Source: Cymbidium sinense (Eukaryota > Streptophyta > Magnoliopsida > Asparagales > Orchidaceae). From it: 64,000 nt of DNA. The notes below the pieces were generated by a model that was not told the DNA's origin, did not search any database, and was given only the letters and a program-made list of their open reading frames with translations. Shown here in pieces: positions 36,988 to 48,624 of the stretch. How positions within the stretch are numbered: the first letter of the stretch is position 1; every line of letters starts with the position of its first letter. The position numbers were made by a program, and so were the translations under genes. The stretch covers positions 151,987,009 to 152,051,008 of the forward strand of contig CM038216.1 in assembly GCA_021442155.1 (NCBI GenBank). The letters run 5' to 3'.

Positions 36988-37755
36988 TTTTTATATATAT
37001 ATATATATATATATAATTTTAAATTTTTCTTTTTGCATTAGTGTTATTTATGTATTAATAAATTTTTTTTATGATTGAAGCATGCCTAAAGAATCAACTA
37101 TTTTTTTTTTTTTTTTATGTAAAGTCTAATATTACAATCCAATTGGTAGAATGACATAAAATTTTATTAAAAATATTACGTGCATAAAATTCAATATAAC
37201 AAATAAATATCAAAAAGTGCTAGACTTAATATATCTTATTACATGATAGAAAATTTGTGGCATTAAATAGAGTGCTTCATGCCTTAGTTATGTATAATGA
37301 CTCCACACATAGAGATGGATCAAAATAATGCACATGATGAGAAAATTTATATGAAAAATTTAGAATGAGAAAAACTTGAGCTTAGTTAAAATAATTCAAT
37401 AGAATATATTATATATTTTAAATGATGTCTACTAAGAATGGAATTGATGAAATATAATAAACATGAATTATGTGGGATGAATTTTATGATAAAAATCAGA
37501 GAAATTTTGAAGCATTTAAGTTGCCTTTAAGAAATCATAAAATAGTATATTTAATAGTTCTCCTTTGAGGATAAGAGACCAAAGATCAAAACATGATCAA
37601 GACATTCAATATAATCCTAGTGTTGATGTCGAGAATCATAGTGGGCGATAACAACATAAATTGATATTATTAGTGATGAGGTGCAACATTATGAGCAACT
37701 AGAGGCAAAAATAGTAGTAGATTTTGATGTTAATGTTGATAACATGCATCAACCT
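34889..37755. other. AT-rich intergenic DNA with a (TA)n tract
   Basis: No gene or element was recognised. A TA microsatellite with CATA repeats lies at 36850-37016. Confidence 0.55.
36913..37016. repeat. Interrupted (TA)n microsatellite
   Basis: About 100 bases of TA with two short interruptions (TATTATTATA and CTTTTTT), preceded by (CATA)n. ORFs here are repeat artefacts. Confidence 0.95.
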
Positions 37756-38523
37756 TGATATGACACTGAAAATTCTACTAGTCGAAGCACGAATCTTGAT
37801 GTCAAAAGCAAGTTGATCCTCGGTTGAAAAGTGAGACCAAGCACTTAAAATATCATTGGAAACTTTGGGATATCACTCTAAATAGCTCTTAAACATGGAT
37901 TGTTTAGAGTCAAATCGGCGTCTTGATGAGCGATCTAAGCCCAAGATCTTAATTAGATTTAAGCATTCAAAACTTAAAATACATCAATGATTAAAGAAAT
38001 CATTTTGAGCCGTCGATGGAGAGTGGTTGATTTTGCATGTATTCTGACGTCCTCCAATCTATAAAATCATCATTCCTCATAAGAGGAGAGCAAACAAGAG
38101 GAGAAGCTAAAGCTTGAAAATCTTCCAAATTGATTACCACCACTGACGATTGTAACCATTACGCCGTAACTATCCTTGTCGTCAATCTCAGGTGGTCACC
38201 ATTATGACAACCTTCATATATCGATCCACTGCTGTTCATCATCATTTGCTATTACTAGTAACTGTTACAACTGATGTATATGGTGTTATCGATTGATTCC
38301 CATTGTCGATTCTCATACAATTTTGTAATCCCGTTATCGAGAAAAATTTTTACTTGAAATAAATACATAGTGGAAGATTCTTAAGATAGCCAGTGATTTT
38401 CTCTCTTTTGAGATTTTTCACGTAAAATTTGGAGTTTTCTTGTTCACTCTTTAAATATCACGTGTGTGCTAGATTTCATAACAAGGCTAAAGTAAACTTT
38501 CACATACCTGGTTTTCTAAGCAT
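37756..38523 (+). repeat. Lone Tat-family LTR
   Basis: It begins TGATATGACACTGAAAATTC with no polypurine tract before it and follows the family consensus. A TATA-like CTATAAAATCATC lies near 38060 and the triplet patch near 38135-38250. It ends near CTGGTTTTCTAAGCA. The 3' terminal bases differ from the consensus and no target duplication is clear, so it may be a solo LTR with a damaged end. Confidence 0.75.
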
Positions 38524-38624
38524 ATATTTGACACATGTTAGTGAATTCAATCACAATTCTGTAGCACCATTATATGACCAATAGGCAATACTGTAATATA
38601 GCCTCGCTCTAACTCCCATCATTC

Positions 38625-39029
38625 TCATCTGAAAGGGCAAGCTTTGTATTTTGAAAGTCAAACTATGAAGGAAATATAAATTTGGCAGAGGTAAATTGAG
38701 CCAGGTACATAAGACCTTTTGAAATCATTAAAAGATTGGCAATGTAATACGACTTTTATTGAATTGACGGACATTCACAATGTCTTTCACATTTCAATGT
38801 TGAGAAAATGAATCTAGATCGAAGATTAATACGTTGAAATACAACAGTTGACTTATGCATTGGAGCAAAAATATTTTGAATTTGATGTAGATTAAAATAG
38901 AAATTTCTATGTTAAAATTAAATGGAAGCCTACCAATCAAAGAAGCTAAGGTTGACAAGAGATGAAAAGTTTTTTCTGTTTGAATGATTCAAAAGAAATT
39001 TTGAGACAAATTTTTTTAAGGGGAAAAAT
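38625..39029 (+). pseudogene. C-terminal integrase end of a chromovirus-like Ty3/gypsy element
   Basis: In shifting frames the sequence reads KFGRGKLS, ARYIRPFEIIKRL (GPF/Y-like), LTDIHNVFHISMLRK (38764-38808) and FVKIKWKPTNQR. It ends in a basic tail before AAGGGGAAAAAT. This is the usual pol C-terminus of plant chromoviruses (for example Tekay/Del types). Everything upstream of it is missing, replaced by the lone Tat LTR. Confidence 0.7.
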
Positions 39030-40555
39030 TGTAATATCTAATCCATAGTTTATTCTAATTCATTTTATTTTTTACTAATTAACTTTGTTATTCTTGTATT
39101 TGATTTTATCTTAACATGCTTTGGATTAAAATCAGATGTTTAAGATCAACATTCATATTTGGTTCCTTTAGAATCATTCATTTCTTAGCGGTCGCTCATT
39201 GAGATTTTTTGAATGATTGACGGACCGCTCTTAGAACATGAGCGCCACTCTCGCCTTCATATTGTCAGAATGTCACCTTAGCGCGCCGGACTCAGATTAC
39301 TTTAATGTCTAAATAATGCCTTATGTCGCTCACATTAATCCGTGAATGGGTTGAAAATCCATTATTTGTAAATCATGAAATCTTTAGATTTCGATTTACA
39401 TCAAAACTTAAGAATTTGTAAATTCTAATTTTTCTTTATATTTTCTTTCAATTTTGGTGTTGAAATAAAATAATGATTGAAGTTCATTCTTGTTTTAAGT
39501 TGTAGAATTATTATGTATTAAAATAATTTATGATTGACATTGTTTGTTAATTTTAGTTTGTTGATTAAAAAATAATTAATATTGTTATAGATTACTTTAT
39601 TTTACTATAATTATGAAATATCATTTAATAAATTGGTGTTAATTATGAGTTTTCTTTATATTTATGTAGAAGTATAAATTATTTCATTATGATATCGAAT
39701 GAACATATAAAAGAAAACATAATAATTTGAAATTCATTTATTCTTATGTATTTGTTTTGACTTATATAAAATTGTATGAATGACATGTAGATATTTAAAT
39801 CATTAATCAAAAATATAAATATTTTATTTAATAATTAATGATTTATATTAAATAGATTCATTGATTTCATTCATATAAAATTGAAAACATGTTAAATCAG
39901 ATAATGTGATAACAAATGCAAAAATTGTGATAGGAAGACTATATTACAAATAATAATAGTAAAAGTTAAAACATCTATATCTTAGTATATTCTTATTTTG
40001 AGGTTCTTTTCATTATATTATTTTAAAATTTCTTTATACTTATTTTTTACAGTGATTAATTTTATGAAATTACCATGCAATTATATAAATACATTTAAGA
40101 AAATGATTTGCTTTGACTTCATAAAGATTAATGATTCTAAATCATTTATATATAAAATTATCAATAAAAATAATAAATTTGTAATTCATATATTTTTAAT
40201 ATTTTATGTTTTATTTTACATTCTATTTATAATTAAAATTATGTTTTAAATATATCTTAATAATATTTATTAATATTAAGTATAATTATTTTATGATTTT
40301 TAATTTAAAATACATAAAAAAAAATTTAAATATTAATTTTTACTATATAAAAATTAAAAAGACATAATTTATGAATAAAAATCTTATGAAATCTTTAAAT
40401 TACGCCAATCTTGGTGTTTCATTTAACTACGAATGAATTATCTTTAAACAAAAACATCAATATAATTAAATAAAATTGATAATAGACTCTTTGGATTTCG
40501 ATCGCATTCAATTTTCACCAAATCTTTACAAAAAAAAGGATTAAAAAATTCATTT
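39030..40555 (+). repeat. Probable LTR start of the chromovirus-like element, then AT-rich DNA
   Basis: Directly after the purine-rich AAGGGGAAAAAT comes TGTAATATCTAATCC, a plausible 3' LTR start. The LTR includes a moderately GC-rich patch (39180-39350). Its end cannot be set without a second copy. The rest to 40555 is strongly AT-rich with no recognised gene. Confidence 0.45.
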
Positions 40556-40559
40556 GAAA

Positions 40560-40830
40560 TTTTAGATGAAGGGAGTTTCGCTTTCTTGCATTTTCAACCG
40601 TCGATCATAGCGACATTTTCAGCTCCAACATGCGGCAATCGACGGATCTCAGCGTGAGAGGCGAGTCCACCATGTGGCGGCGCGAGTCAACGATGCCCGG
40701 CTCGTCGCCGTCGATCACGAAGAGGCAGTCTCGTCGGCCACGAACCATGGAAGGAACCTGTCGATCCTTCTCGCGGGTCAATTCGATTCCCGGCTACATC
40801 TGCTCTGATCGGTCATCAATATGCAATTAA
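40560..40830. other. GC-rich island of unknown origin, possible host exon remnant
   Basis: A sharp rise in GC content within very AT-rich DNA. The open frame 40630-40830 on the plus strand has no recognisable domain, and other frames are similarly open for 60-70 codons. It might be a fragment of a host exon captured next to the 5' end of Tat copy B. No function can be assigned. Confidence 0.3.
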
Positions 40831-41154
40831 TTTAAAACATGATTTGATATATTGTGAATTTCTTATGATCTCATTGATAATTTTTTTGGGTGAAATTACT
40901 TTTGTTGAAGATTTTAATTTTGGGGCGGCTTTTTTTTCAGTAACAAATTAAATGTCTTAGTTTATCGTATTTATTTACAAACTTAAGATTTCAGCTTCCA
41001 AGGTTGATATGAATTAAGTTAAGTAGTATATGGTGCAAATATTTGTGATGATTTGATGAGATGCAAATTTCACTTGCTGGTTCCTTGACAGTTAGAGCGT
41101 GTTGGTGAAATCACTCTCGAAAACTATTCATCCCGACCAGCATAATCATCTTCA

Positions 41155-42500
41155 AAGCTTCCTCACTCCCCGTGGTGAGCGACAAATCTCTTTAGAAGAT
41201 CGTGTCAGAATGGAAGAGTCTCAAAATGAGATGATCCTACTTTTGAGGAACATACCACTACCACGACAAAACACATCTCCCCAAGATCGACGAGGTCAAA
41301 ATGCTAATCTCTTGACCGAAGTTCCTCCGTAGAAGGATGATCTTGATCTCTTGACATTGCTAGTTCTACTCATCCATCACGTGCTCAATAGCTAATCCAC
41401 CATTTATTCTTGTAGGCGACATTCTCATCACATTGACCCCACTCATCATGTTATCGTGCGAATTACCGGCTTAATGCAGATGAATTTCATCTTCAAGATA
41501 AAATCATCTTCCCCTGGCTATGAGGAATCCTCACCTTTAGTTGAAGCTATTCTTCAACATCTATTCCGTGGGTTTCAAGCTTAGAAGCATTGATTCTATG
41601 ATGGGGTGACCCACATGAACACATCGACCATTCTGGACTATCATGCATATCCAGCGAGCTCGACACCTTGCTTTGTCGGGTCTTTCCGTTACCCTCAGGC
41701 AAGCTTCGCGCGGTTACTCCCTTCGAGGGATCCATCCATACCTTTGACTCGCCAAGATTTTTTGTGGAGCAGTTCATTGCAAAGGAGGATCATTAAAGAT
41801 TCCTCCCATCTCTCTCGACATTCATCAAAATGAGGGTGAATCACTTAAGGAATACTTTGAGGTTCTCATGAAGCCAAATACACAGGTAGACCGAGCTATT
41901 AAGAGGAGTTTTCCTTGGAGGACTCAGTCAGCCTTTTACTCATCATGTCACGAGATATGGTCACTCGTATGCCGACTTGGTTCATCATGTGGAAGCACAA
42001 ATCTCTGCTGATGAAGCTATTAATGCCCATCGCAAATAATTTGAATAATATACAGAAAAATATAAAAGCACCCCAAGGAATGCGGATAGTCCATCAAAAG
42101 AAAAAGCGTCGTGATCTCCCTGACCCCATATCAGCGGCGTGAACCACAAGAAAAGGAATACACGTGAACACATCTCGTGTTAACCTCACGATGGCTATTG
42201 AGATGAAGAAAATATCAAGTGGCATCCGAAACCAAATTGGGAAATTAAAATATTGTCACTTCCAGTGGTGGACATACTTCTTGAGGCATGCAAACAACTC
42301 AAAGAAGAAATGAGAGATTCAAAGGATATCTACGTTGATTTGTGAAGAATCAATCGACTCAAACAAACATACCTCCAAGCGGGGAGCAGGACAATCATCC
42401 GCGAAATAACAAAATAATCATCAAATTGAGAAATTAAAATAATCGAGGAGGACCAATACTATCTAATCAAGTTCTCATTACCACTCGAAGAGCGAGTTAA
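41155..42500 (+). pseudogene. gag of Tat copy B
   Basis: ISLEDRVRMEESQNEMILLL near 41190-41250 matches the start of gag in copy D (50449 onward). The downstream capsid block (LTRQDF near 41745) and the zinc-knuckle/KQLKEE region near 42250-42330 correspond to copy A. The frame is interrupted repeatedly. Confidence 0.8.
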
Positions 42501-42539
42501 AGAAGTCTGGTATTGATCATTTTAATCTTGACTTACTTA

Positions 42540-42870
42540 GAAGAGTTACATGTTCCTCATCAAGATCCACTTGTCATCGGCGGATCGGTGACCCATGCTA
42601 TAATGTTAAGAGAATTTTGATTGACAATGAGTTCTGTTGATGTCTTATTTTACTCCACATTTCTTAGCATGGGCACGGTTAGGAAAAGCTCCAACCCTTG
42701 CGGACCATTATCTGGGTTTGATAATGCGAGTGAGTAGAGGGACAATCACCCTTGTCCTTGGTGAATTTCCTCGACAAGTGACTCATTTAATCCAATTCAT
42801 GGTGGTCAAGTCATTCAACATATAACCTATCTTTGGAAGGCCCTCAATCAATTTTGGTGCAATCACTTGA
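42540..42870 (+). pseudogene. Aspartic protease of Tat copy B
   Basis: A short-deletion version of ILIDNGSS lies near 42617-42640, followed by FYPTFL-like residues. The open stretch 42637-42825 contains RGTITLVLGEFPRQVTHLIQ and then FMVV, the protease C-terminal half typical of this lineage. The catalytic triplet itself is damaged. Confidence 0.7.
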
Positions 42871-43019
42871 TTATCTCATCTTAAGATGAAATTTCCAACC
42901 CCGTTGAGTTGGGGGTGTGGAAAATCATAGATAAACATGATCATCATGTTTACCTGAGACAACCAGCCTTACGTGACCTTTTAATTAAGATTTTAATTTT
43001 TGAGATGAAGAAGTACCCC

Positions 43020-43900
43020 AGAAAGCTTTGTCTGTAGAAGACTTGCTCTCTGTTGCATTATCAGATGACCAATCACAACGAACAGTGCAAGTGGGATCTC
43101 TGCTCTCGGAAGAACAAAGGGAAAAATACATAGACTTCTTAAATCAAGACATCTTGCTTGGAGTCACGGATATGCGGGGTCGACCCAATGTGATCATGCA
43201 CTCCCTCAAGATTGATCCAACATTCAAACCAATCATCCAAAAGAAGCAGTTTTGCACATTAAGCCTTTTGAGCAAGAAGTTAACAAGCTAAGCGGGATTC
43301 ATCTGAGAGGTACATTACCTACATGGCTAAAATGTTGTCATGGTTAAGAAAATAAATGGAACATGGAGAATGTGTATTATTACACTTAACAAGCTTGCGA
43401 AAGATAGTTTTCTCTTCTCATTGATCAATTGGTTGATGCTACGTCGGACATCAAATGCTCGATTTTTTGGATGCTTACTCGGTTACAACCAAATAAAATG
43501 AACCCAAGGATGAAGAAGCTACAACATTTCAAACATATAAAGGTTTATCTTATTACCAAGTTATGTCGTTTGGGTTAAAAAATCTTTGGCTACTATCAGC
43601 CTTATGAATAAGGTTTTAAAGACTTATTAGGCACAATGGATAGGTATATGTGGATGACATGTTAGTGAAAAGCTTGGAAGAATCACACATATTTCGACTT
43701 AGAAATATGCTTTAACCTTCTTGACGTTATAACATGCATTGACCAAATGTGCTTTTGGGGTTACGTCGAAAATTTCTTGGATTTATGGTAACCCAGGTGG
43801 GATAGAGGCCAACCAGAAAATCAAAGCTCTCAAAGATATGACTCCTCAGAAGAATATCAAAGAAGTTCAACATTTGAATGGATTAATTTTCGTTATCCGC
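43020..43900 (+). pseudogene. Reverse transcriptase of Tat copy B
   Basis: The open stretch 43028-43291 covers the linker (EEQREKYIDFLNQDI, then RPNVIMHSLKIDPTFKPI) leading into the polymerase. The active site YVDDMLVKSL is intact at about 43644-43675. FLGFMVT follows near 43770. Small deletions separate these blocks into different frames. Confidence 0.8.
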
Positions 43901-44009
43901 TTCTAGCCATTGGGGATAAATACTTCATTCTTTAAAATATTAAAGGGAGCTAAAATAATAATTTTGACGATGAATGTCGATCTGCTTTTGAAACTAAGAG
44001 TATTTAGCA

Positions 44010-44740
44010 TCTCCTATCAAGCCTATTCAAGGAGAGATGTTATACTTATATCTGCTCTCTTCCCACGCGATAAGCTCAATTTTAGTGCGAGAAGAAAATG
44101 GGATACAATGACCAATTTACTATGTCAGTAAAATTCTCTCTGATATAGAAAGTCGTTATCCACTTATAGATAAGGTGGCTCTTTAGTTTTCTTGCAAAAA
44201 TTATTCCATACTTCCAAGCTCACTATCGTGTTTACACTCATTTACCATTAAGGGTCATCTACCCAGAAGCATCAGAGGTTAATTAAATAGTGCGTAGAAT
44301 TGGGAGTTTGATATAAATTTCTACCTACTATAAAGTCTCAAGTACTTCAGACTTTATAGTGGAATACCTTGCCCAACTCCAGGAGCTATGCTACACACCT
44401 TTCGTCTCCTCAATGGACCCTCTATGTTGATGGAGCTTCAAGAAATACTGGTGCTGGTGCGAGAATCTTACTTATTTCCCCCTAGCAGAATACCTTAGAG
44501 TATGGACTTCGCCTAAAATTTCACAACTAATATGGTGAATATGAGGCTCTCATAGGTTGAGACTTCATTGATTAAGCTCAAGACTTAGTGATCCTGACTC
44601 TCAACTTGTCGCCTCCCAAGTTGAGGGAAACTTTAATACTCATAATCCTCAGTGCCTGATACCTCCACTTGGTAAGTCTCTTCTTGCCCATTTCAAGACA
44701 CATCAAATCATTCACATCTTGCGAGAGAAGAATACTTGTG
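44010..44740 (+). pseudogene. RNase H pair of Tat copy B
   Basis: KILSDIESRYPL near 44135 marks the first domain. WTLYVDGASRNTGAGA near 44410-44460 starts the second. This second start is better preserved than in copy A, showing the ancestral GAGA loop. Frames remain broken. Confidence 0.75.
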
Positions 44741-44769
44741 ACTCTCTCTAAGCTTGCTACATGCTAGGA

Positions 44770-45965
44770 GATCTATTTAAGAAGGCATGTTGAAGAAATA
44801 TATTTTCGTATCCTCATGGGTAATTCAAGCAATTAATGAGATAAAGGAACATTCGTGGATGGACCCCATCTGTCTTTTCTACAAGAAGGACCCTTCACGA
44901 AGACCAACTACTAACTCATCTCAGAGACAAGCTTCAAACTTTATTATCATTGAGGTGAACTATACAACGAGCTTTTACGGGCCATACCTCAAAATCTCAT
45001 GAGGCCGATTATGCATTAAGAGGTTCACTTCGGGATATGTGGAGAACACCTAGGAGGAAGGCTAGCCCTTAAAATTATAAGGCAAGGGTTCTATTGGCTG
45101 ATGAAACAAGATGCCTTGGTTCACAAAAAAATGTGCAAGTTGTCGGTTACACTCTAACCTCCCTCATGCGCATCTGAGCTCATCCATTCAAAGCCCGTGG
45201 CCTTTGCTCGATGGGATTGATATCATGGGACCTTTTAGATAGCATCAGGAACGAAAATTCATCATTTTAGCCACTACTTCACTAAATGGGTGGAACCACT
45301 CACTAAAATCGGAGGCAAATGCTAAACAATTTATTTGAAAAATATAGTATATGTCGGTCTTCTGCAAAGATCATCACTAATAATGGAACCCAATTTATTG
45401 GAAAAATCTTTACGTCCTTTTGCAAAGATCTTCACATTCAACTGCATACGGCTGTAGCACATCCTCAAATGGGACCAAAAGACTATACTCAAAGGACTAA
45501 ACACATCTTGAGAAGGAGGGCAATGGGTTGATGAGCTTTCTAATGTTCTTTGGGCTTACCTACATCTCAAACATTGGTGAGACACCATATAACTTGTGTT
45601 TGACAAAATATTATACCGAGATATCGGGTTCCAAGTCAAGAGTTCAATTATTGATCATGATGGTAATGAAGAAAAACTCCAGAAACTGGACTACTCCCGA
45701 AACTCATGACATGGCCTACTTGGTTGCTTCTATCACCAAAGGGTAGCTCATCACTTGACAAAAGAGTAAAACCCATCCCATATCTGTCGGTGACTTGGTC
45801 TTGAAGTCTGCTGCAAAGGCCCTCAACGATAAACTCTCACCTCTGGGATGACCCATATGTGGTTACAACTATGGTAAAGCCAAGAACATTCAAGCTCAAG
45901 GATCCAATACCTCAAACTTGGAACACGGAAAATCTCCGAAAATATTATCAGTAATTTCTACTGCA
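44770..45965 (+). pseudogene. Integrase of Tat copy B, catalytic Asp replaced
   Basis: The core reads IITNNGTQFIGKIFTSFCKD at about 45370-45430. The Asp expected in ITDNG is Asn here (AAT), so this DDE residue is lost. LHTAVAHPQMGP follows. The C-terminal KPRTFKLKDPIPQTWNTENL block near 45880-45935 is well kept and ends just before the tail motif. Confidence 0.8.
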
Positions 45966-46011
45966 TAATTATTGTAACTTTTATTTTGTCTCGTTTGTCG
46001 CTTTCCTCTTC

Positions 46012-46065
46012 ATGTAGCCGACCCCACTTAGTGGGATAAAGACTTGTTGTTGTTGTTGTTGTTGT
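46012..46065 (+). repeat. LINE-like 3' tail motif after Tat pol (copy B)
   Basis: TAGCCGACCCCACTTAGTGG, then GATAAAGACTT and (GTT)n, is closer to the LINE tails at 30940-30967 and 57866-57920 than the copy A version is. Confidence 0.75.
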
Positions 46066-46239
46066 CATTTCCTCTTGAAACTCATATCCGTGTTAAAATC
46101 ATCTTATGATTGTATCGTCGAACTTATCAGAGTAATGAATTCATAGCTTTTTCTTTTAAGCTTGTTGCATATGAATAATCTCCTTCATTTAATCCTCCCA
46201 CTTGAGAAAATGTGCAACTCACATTGTATCTCAGTCGGG

Positions 46240-46490
46240 GTATGATCAATCCCACAGGGACTTGATCGGACCTCTTCCATATAGGTAAAAAGTCAAGTAA
46301 CACTACCTATGATAGGTCAAAAGGTCCTTGGTGGACATTTCATGACCTCTTCCATACAGGTAAGATGTCAAATAATGTTTTGACTAATAACTAGGATAGG
46401 CCAAAAATGTCGTTGGTGGACTTCCCACGACCTCATCCATGCAAGCAAGATCGTTGAATAATAATATTCACCACCGCCATGGATGAGTAA
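46240..46490 (+). repeat. Tandem repeats in Tat copy B 3' region
   Basis: About three diverged units share 'GATAGGTCAAAAGGTCCTTG', 'GGACTTCCCACGACCTCTTC' and 'CATACAGGTAAGATGTCAA'. They are homologous to the array at 20205-20580, with fewer units. Confidence 0.65.
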
Positions 46491-46796
46491 AAACAAAATA
46501 AGAGTGTATCACTTAAAAAAAAATTCACAACATTAACATGATGATAAGAAAGAATCAAAATTCGATACAATAATAATATATAGATAAAAAAAAGACATCC
46601 TCAAGTGACGCTACATCATATCAGTTGGTGATATCAACGTCCTCCTCACCACTAGGAGATGCTCGCTTGGACTCACTCTCAACTCTTTTATCTCACGAAT
46701 CCGCAAAGAGTCTTGATACTTGAGAGATAGATTCTCAATACTACCGGTCTTGCGATGTACGGATTCCTTTAGAATCCTGATAAAGACATCCTCTTA

Positions 46797-47691
46797 GGGT
46801 CTACTAGGTATTTGACGAAGCTTCTAAGGAGAACCTCGAAGTATTCCTTAAGTGATTCACCCTCATTTTGATGAATGCCGATGGGAGGAATCTTTAATGA
46901 TCCTCAGCAATGAATGTTCCAAAAAAATCTTGGCGAAGTTCCAGCAGATGGGATCCCTTGGAAGAGTGGAACCAAAGCTTGCCTTGAGGGTAACGAGGAA
47001 GGACAAGGTGTCATGAGATCATTGGATATGCATAGCCCCGTAATGGTTGATGTGTTCATGGGTCCGCCCATCATAGGAATCAATGCTCAGAAGCTTCAAA
47101 CCTACGTGAATGATGTTGAAGAATAGCTTCAGCTAAATGTGAGGATTCCACATAACGACAGTGAGGGGAAGATGATTTATGTCTTGAAGATGAAATTCAT
47201 CTTGCATTAAGCATCATAATTCTGCACGTATAACATGACGAGTGGGGTCAACATGATGAGAATGTGTCAAGCTACCAGCAATAAATGGTGGATTAGCAGT
47301 CGGTTGAGTTGCACGTGATGGATGAGTAGAACTAGCAGTGTTAAGGAGATTAACATCACGGTTTATACGCGGAGAAACTTCAGTGTCAAGGAGATTAGCA
47401 TTTTGACTTCCCACGGCTAACGATCAATCTTGGGGGAGATGTGTGTGCTAGTAGTGGCTGTGTTCCTAAAAGTCAGATCATCTCATTTTAAGACTCTTCC
47501 ATTCGGCGGACAAGATCTTCTAAAGAGATTTCTATTGCGCCTTCACCGACAAGAGGGAGTGAGGTAGAAGCTTGGCATCCTTGGTTCAAGGATTGATTTC
47601 GAGTGAGTTGGGAGGAGTTGTTACGATGCTATTGGTCATAACGAGTGCTCACGTAAATTGTGATTGAAGGGTTCGCCCACGATCTGCCAAA
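46797..47691 (-). pseudogene. Fragment C: inverted Tat gag with primer-binding site
   Basis: On the minus strand: primer-binding remnant TTTGGCAGATCGTGGGCGAA (about 47690-47673), leader, ATG at 47639, then gag including a FPLEDL-like region and HQNEGESLKEYFEVLLRSFV-type sequence near 46870-46810. It is cut at 46797 where it abuts copy B. It therefore reads toward copy B, head-on. Confidence 0.8.
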
Positions 47692-48282
47692 CTAGAAAAC
47701 CGTTGTGGTATTATGAAAGTTTACACCTTGTTATGAAATCGAAGCACACATGTATTTAAAGAGTGAACAAGAAAACTCAAATTTTATGTGGAAAAACCTC
47801 AAAAAGAGGAAAACTGCTAAAAGTAAGAATTGTCCACTATGTATTTATTTTAGAGTACAAAATTTCTTGATAATGGGATTATAAAATTGTACATGAGAAG
47901 GGCTAACAATTGGAATCCATCTGATAACATATAGTCATGTTCAAGTTGTAATAGAGTGGTTGACGATAATGGAGAGGATCGATGATTTGATGAAGGGTTG
48001 TCATGATGGTGATGAGATGGAGATAAAATGGGCTGACGCAATGTCGGTGATGGTGATGAAAAGCCGAGTTGCCGGAGATTTTCAAGCTTTTGAAGCTCTC
48101 TCCTCTCTTGCCGCCTCATATGGAGAGAAGATATTTATGATTGGGAGTAGCCTTTTAAATATCGCAAAATCAAACACACTTCATTGACGGATATTTAAGT
48201 GATCCCAAAGATTAATGAGTGCTTACCACTCAATTAACGAGGATCAACTGCTAATATCAGATTCAGAAGATTAGTGAATTTT
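47692..48282 (-). repeat. Tat-family LTR in minus orientation (unit 2 left arm, 5' LTR of fragment C)
   Basis: U5 end on the plus strand is CTAGAAAACCGTTGTGGTAT at 47692. The U5/R leader and triplet patch (47940-48060) follow. The U3 start near 48282 lacks about 13 terminal bases. It is shorter than other copies because the U3 is partly deleted. Confidence 0.75.
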
Positions 48283-48624
48283 GCTCCTATTTTGGATGAC
48301 ATTATCTCAATCATCCATATATAAGATGCCAAATACAGTAATTTTCAATGAAATATGGGTCCATTAACCTATTTTGAGAGAACAGATCTTGAGCACGCAT
48401 CATGCCCAAAGTGCTAATGGATCCATAACCAAAATCTTGCCCACACATATCCGCATACATCCGTAGTGCACTCGCTTCGTGGATCATAATCTTGTGCCCG
48501 CACGAAGATCTATTCTCTTAAAATGTATGGTTAATGGACGCGCAAATTTCATTGAACAATTTGTTACTTTCAAGTATTTGGCATATATATTTTGGATGAG
48601 ATAATGTCATCCAAAAATGAACCA

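Larger units (their letters stand above)
41100..46796 (+). mobile_element. Tat-lineage element, copy B (no 5' LTR, 3' part cut)
   Basis: Gag homology begins near 41155 with no primer-binding site or LTR upstream, so the 5' end is missing. Order: gag (to about 42500), protease, reverse transcriptase, RNase H pair, integrase, LINE-like tail motif and 3' tandem repeats. Homology to copy A continues to about 46796 (start of the antisense-ORF region), where sequence switches to inverted gag of fragment C. Many short deletions break the frames, at different places from those in copy A. Confidence 0.85.

Noticed and set aside
36829..37041. 70-codon Tyr/Ile-rich ORF
   Set aside because: Pure (TA)n and (CATA)n translation.
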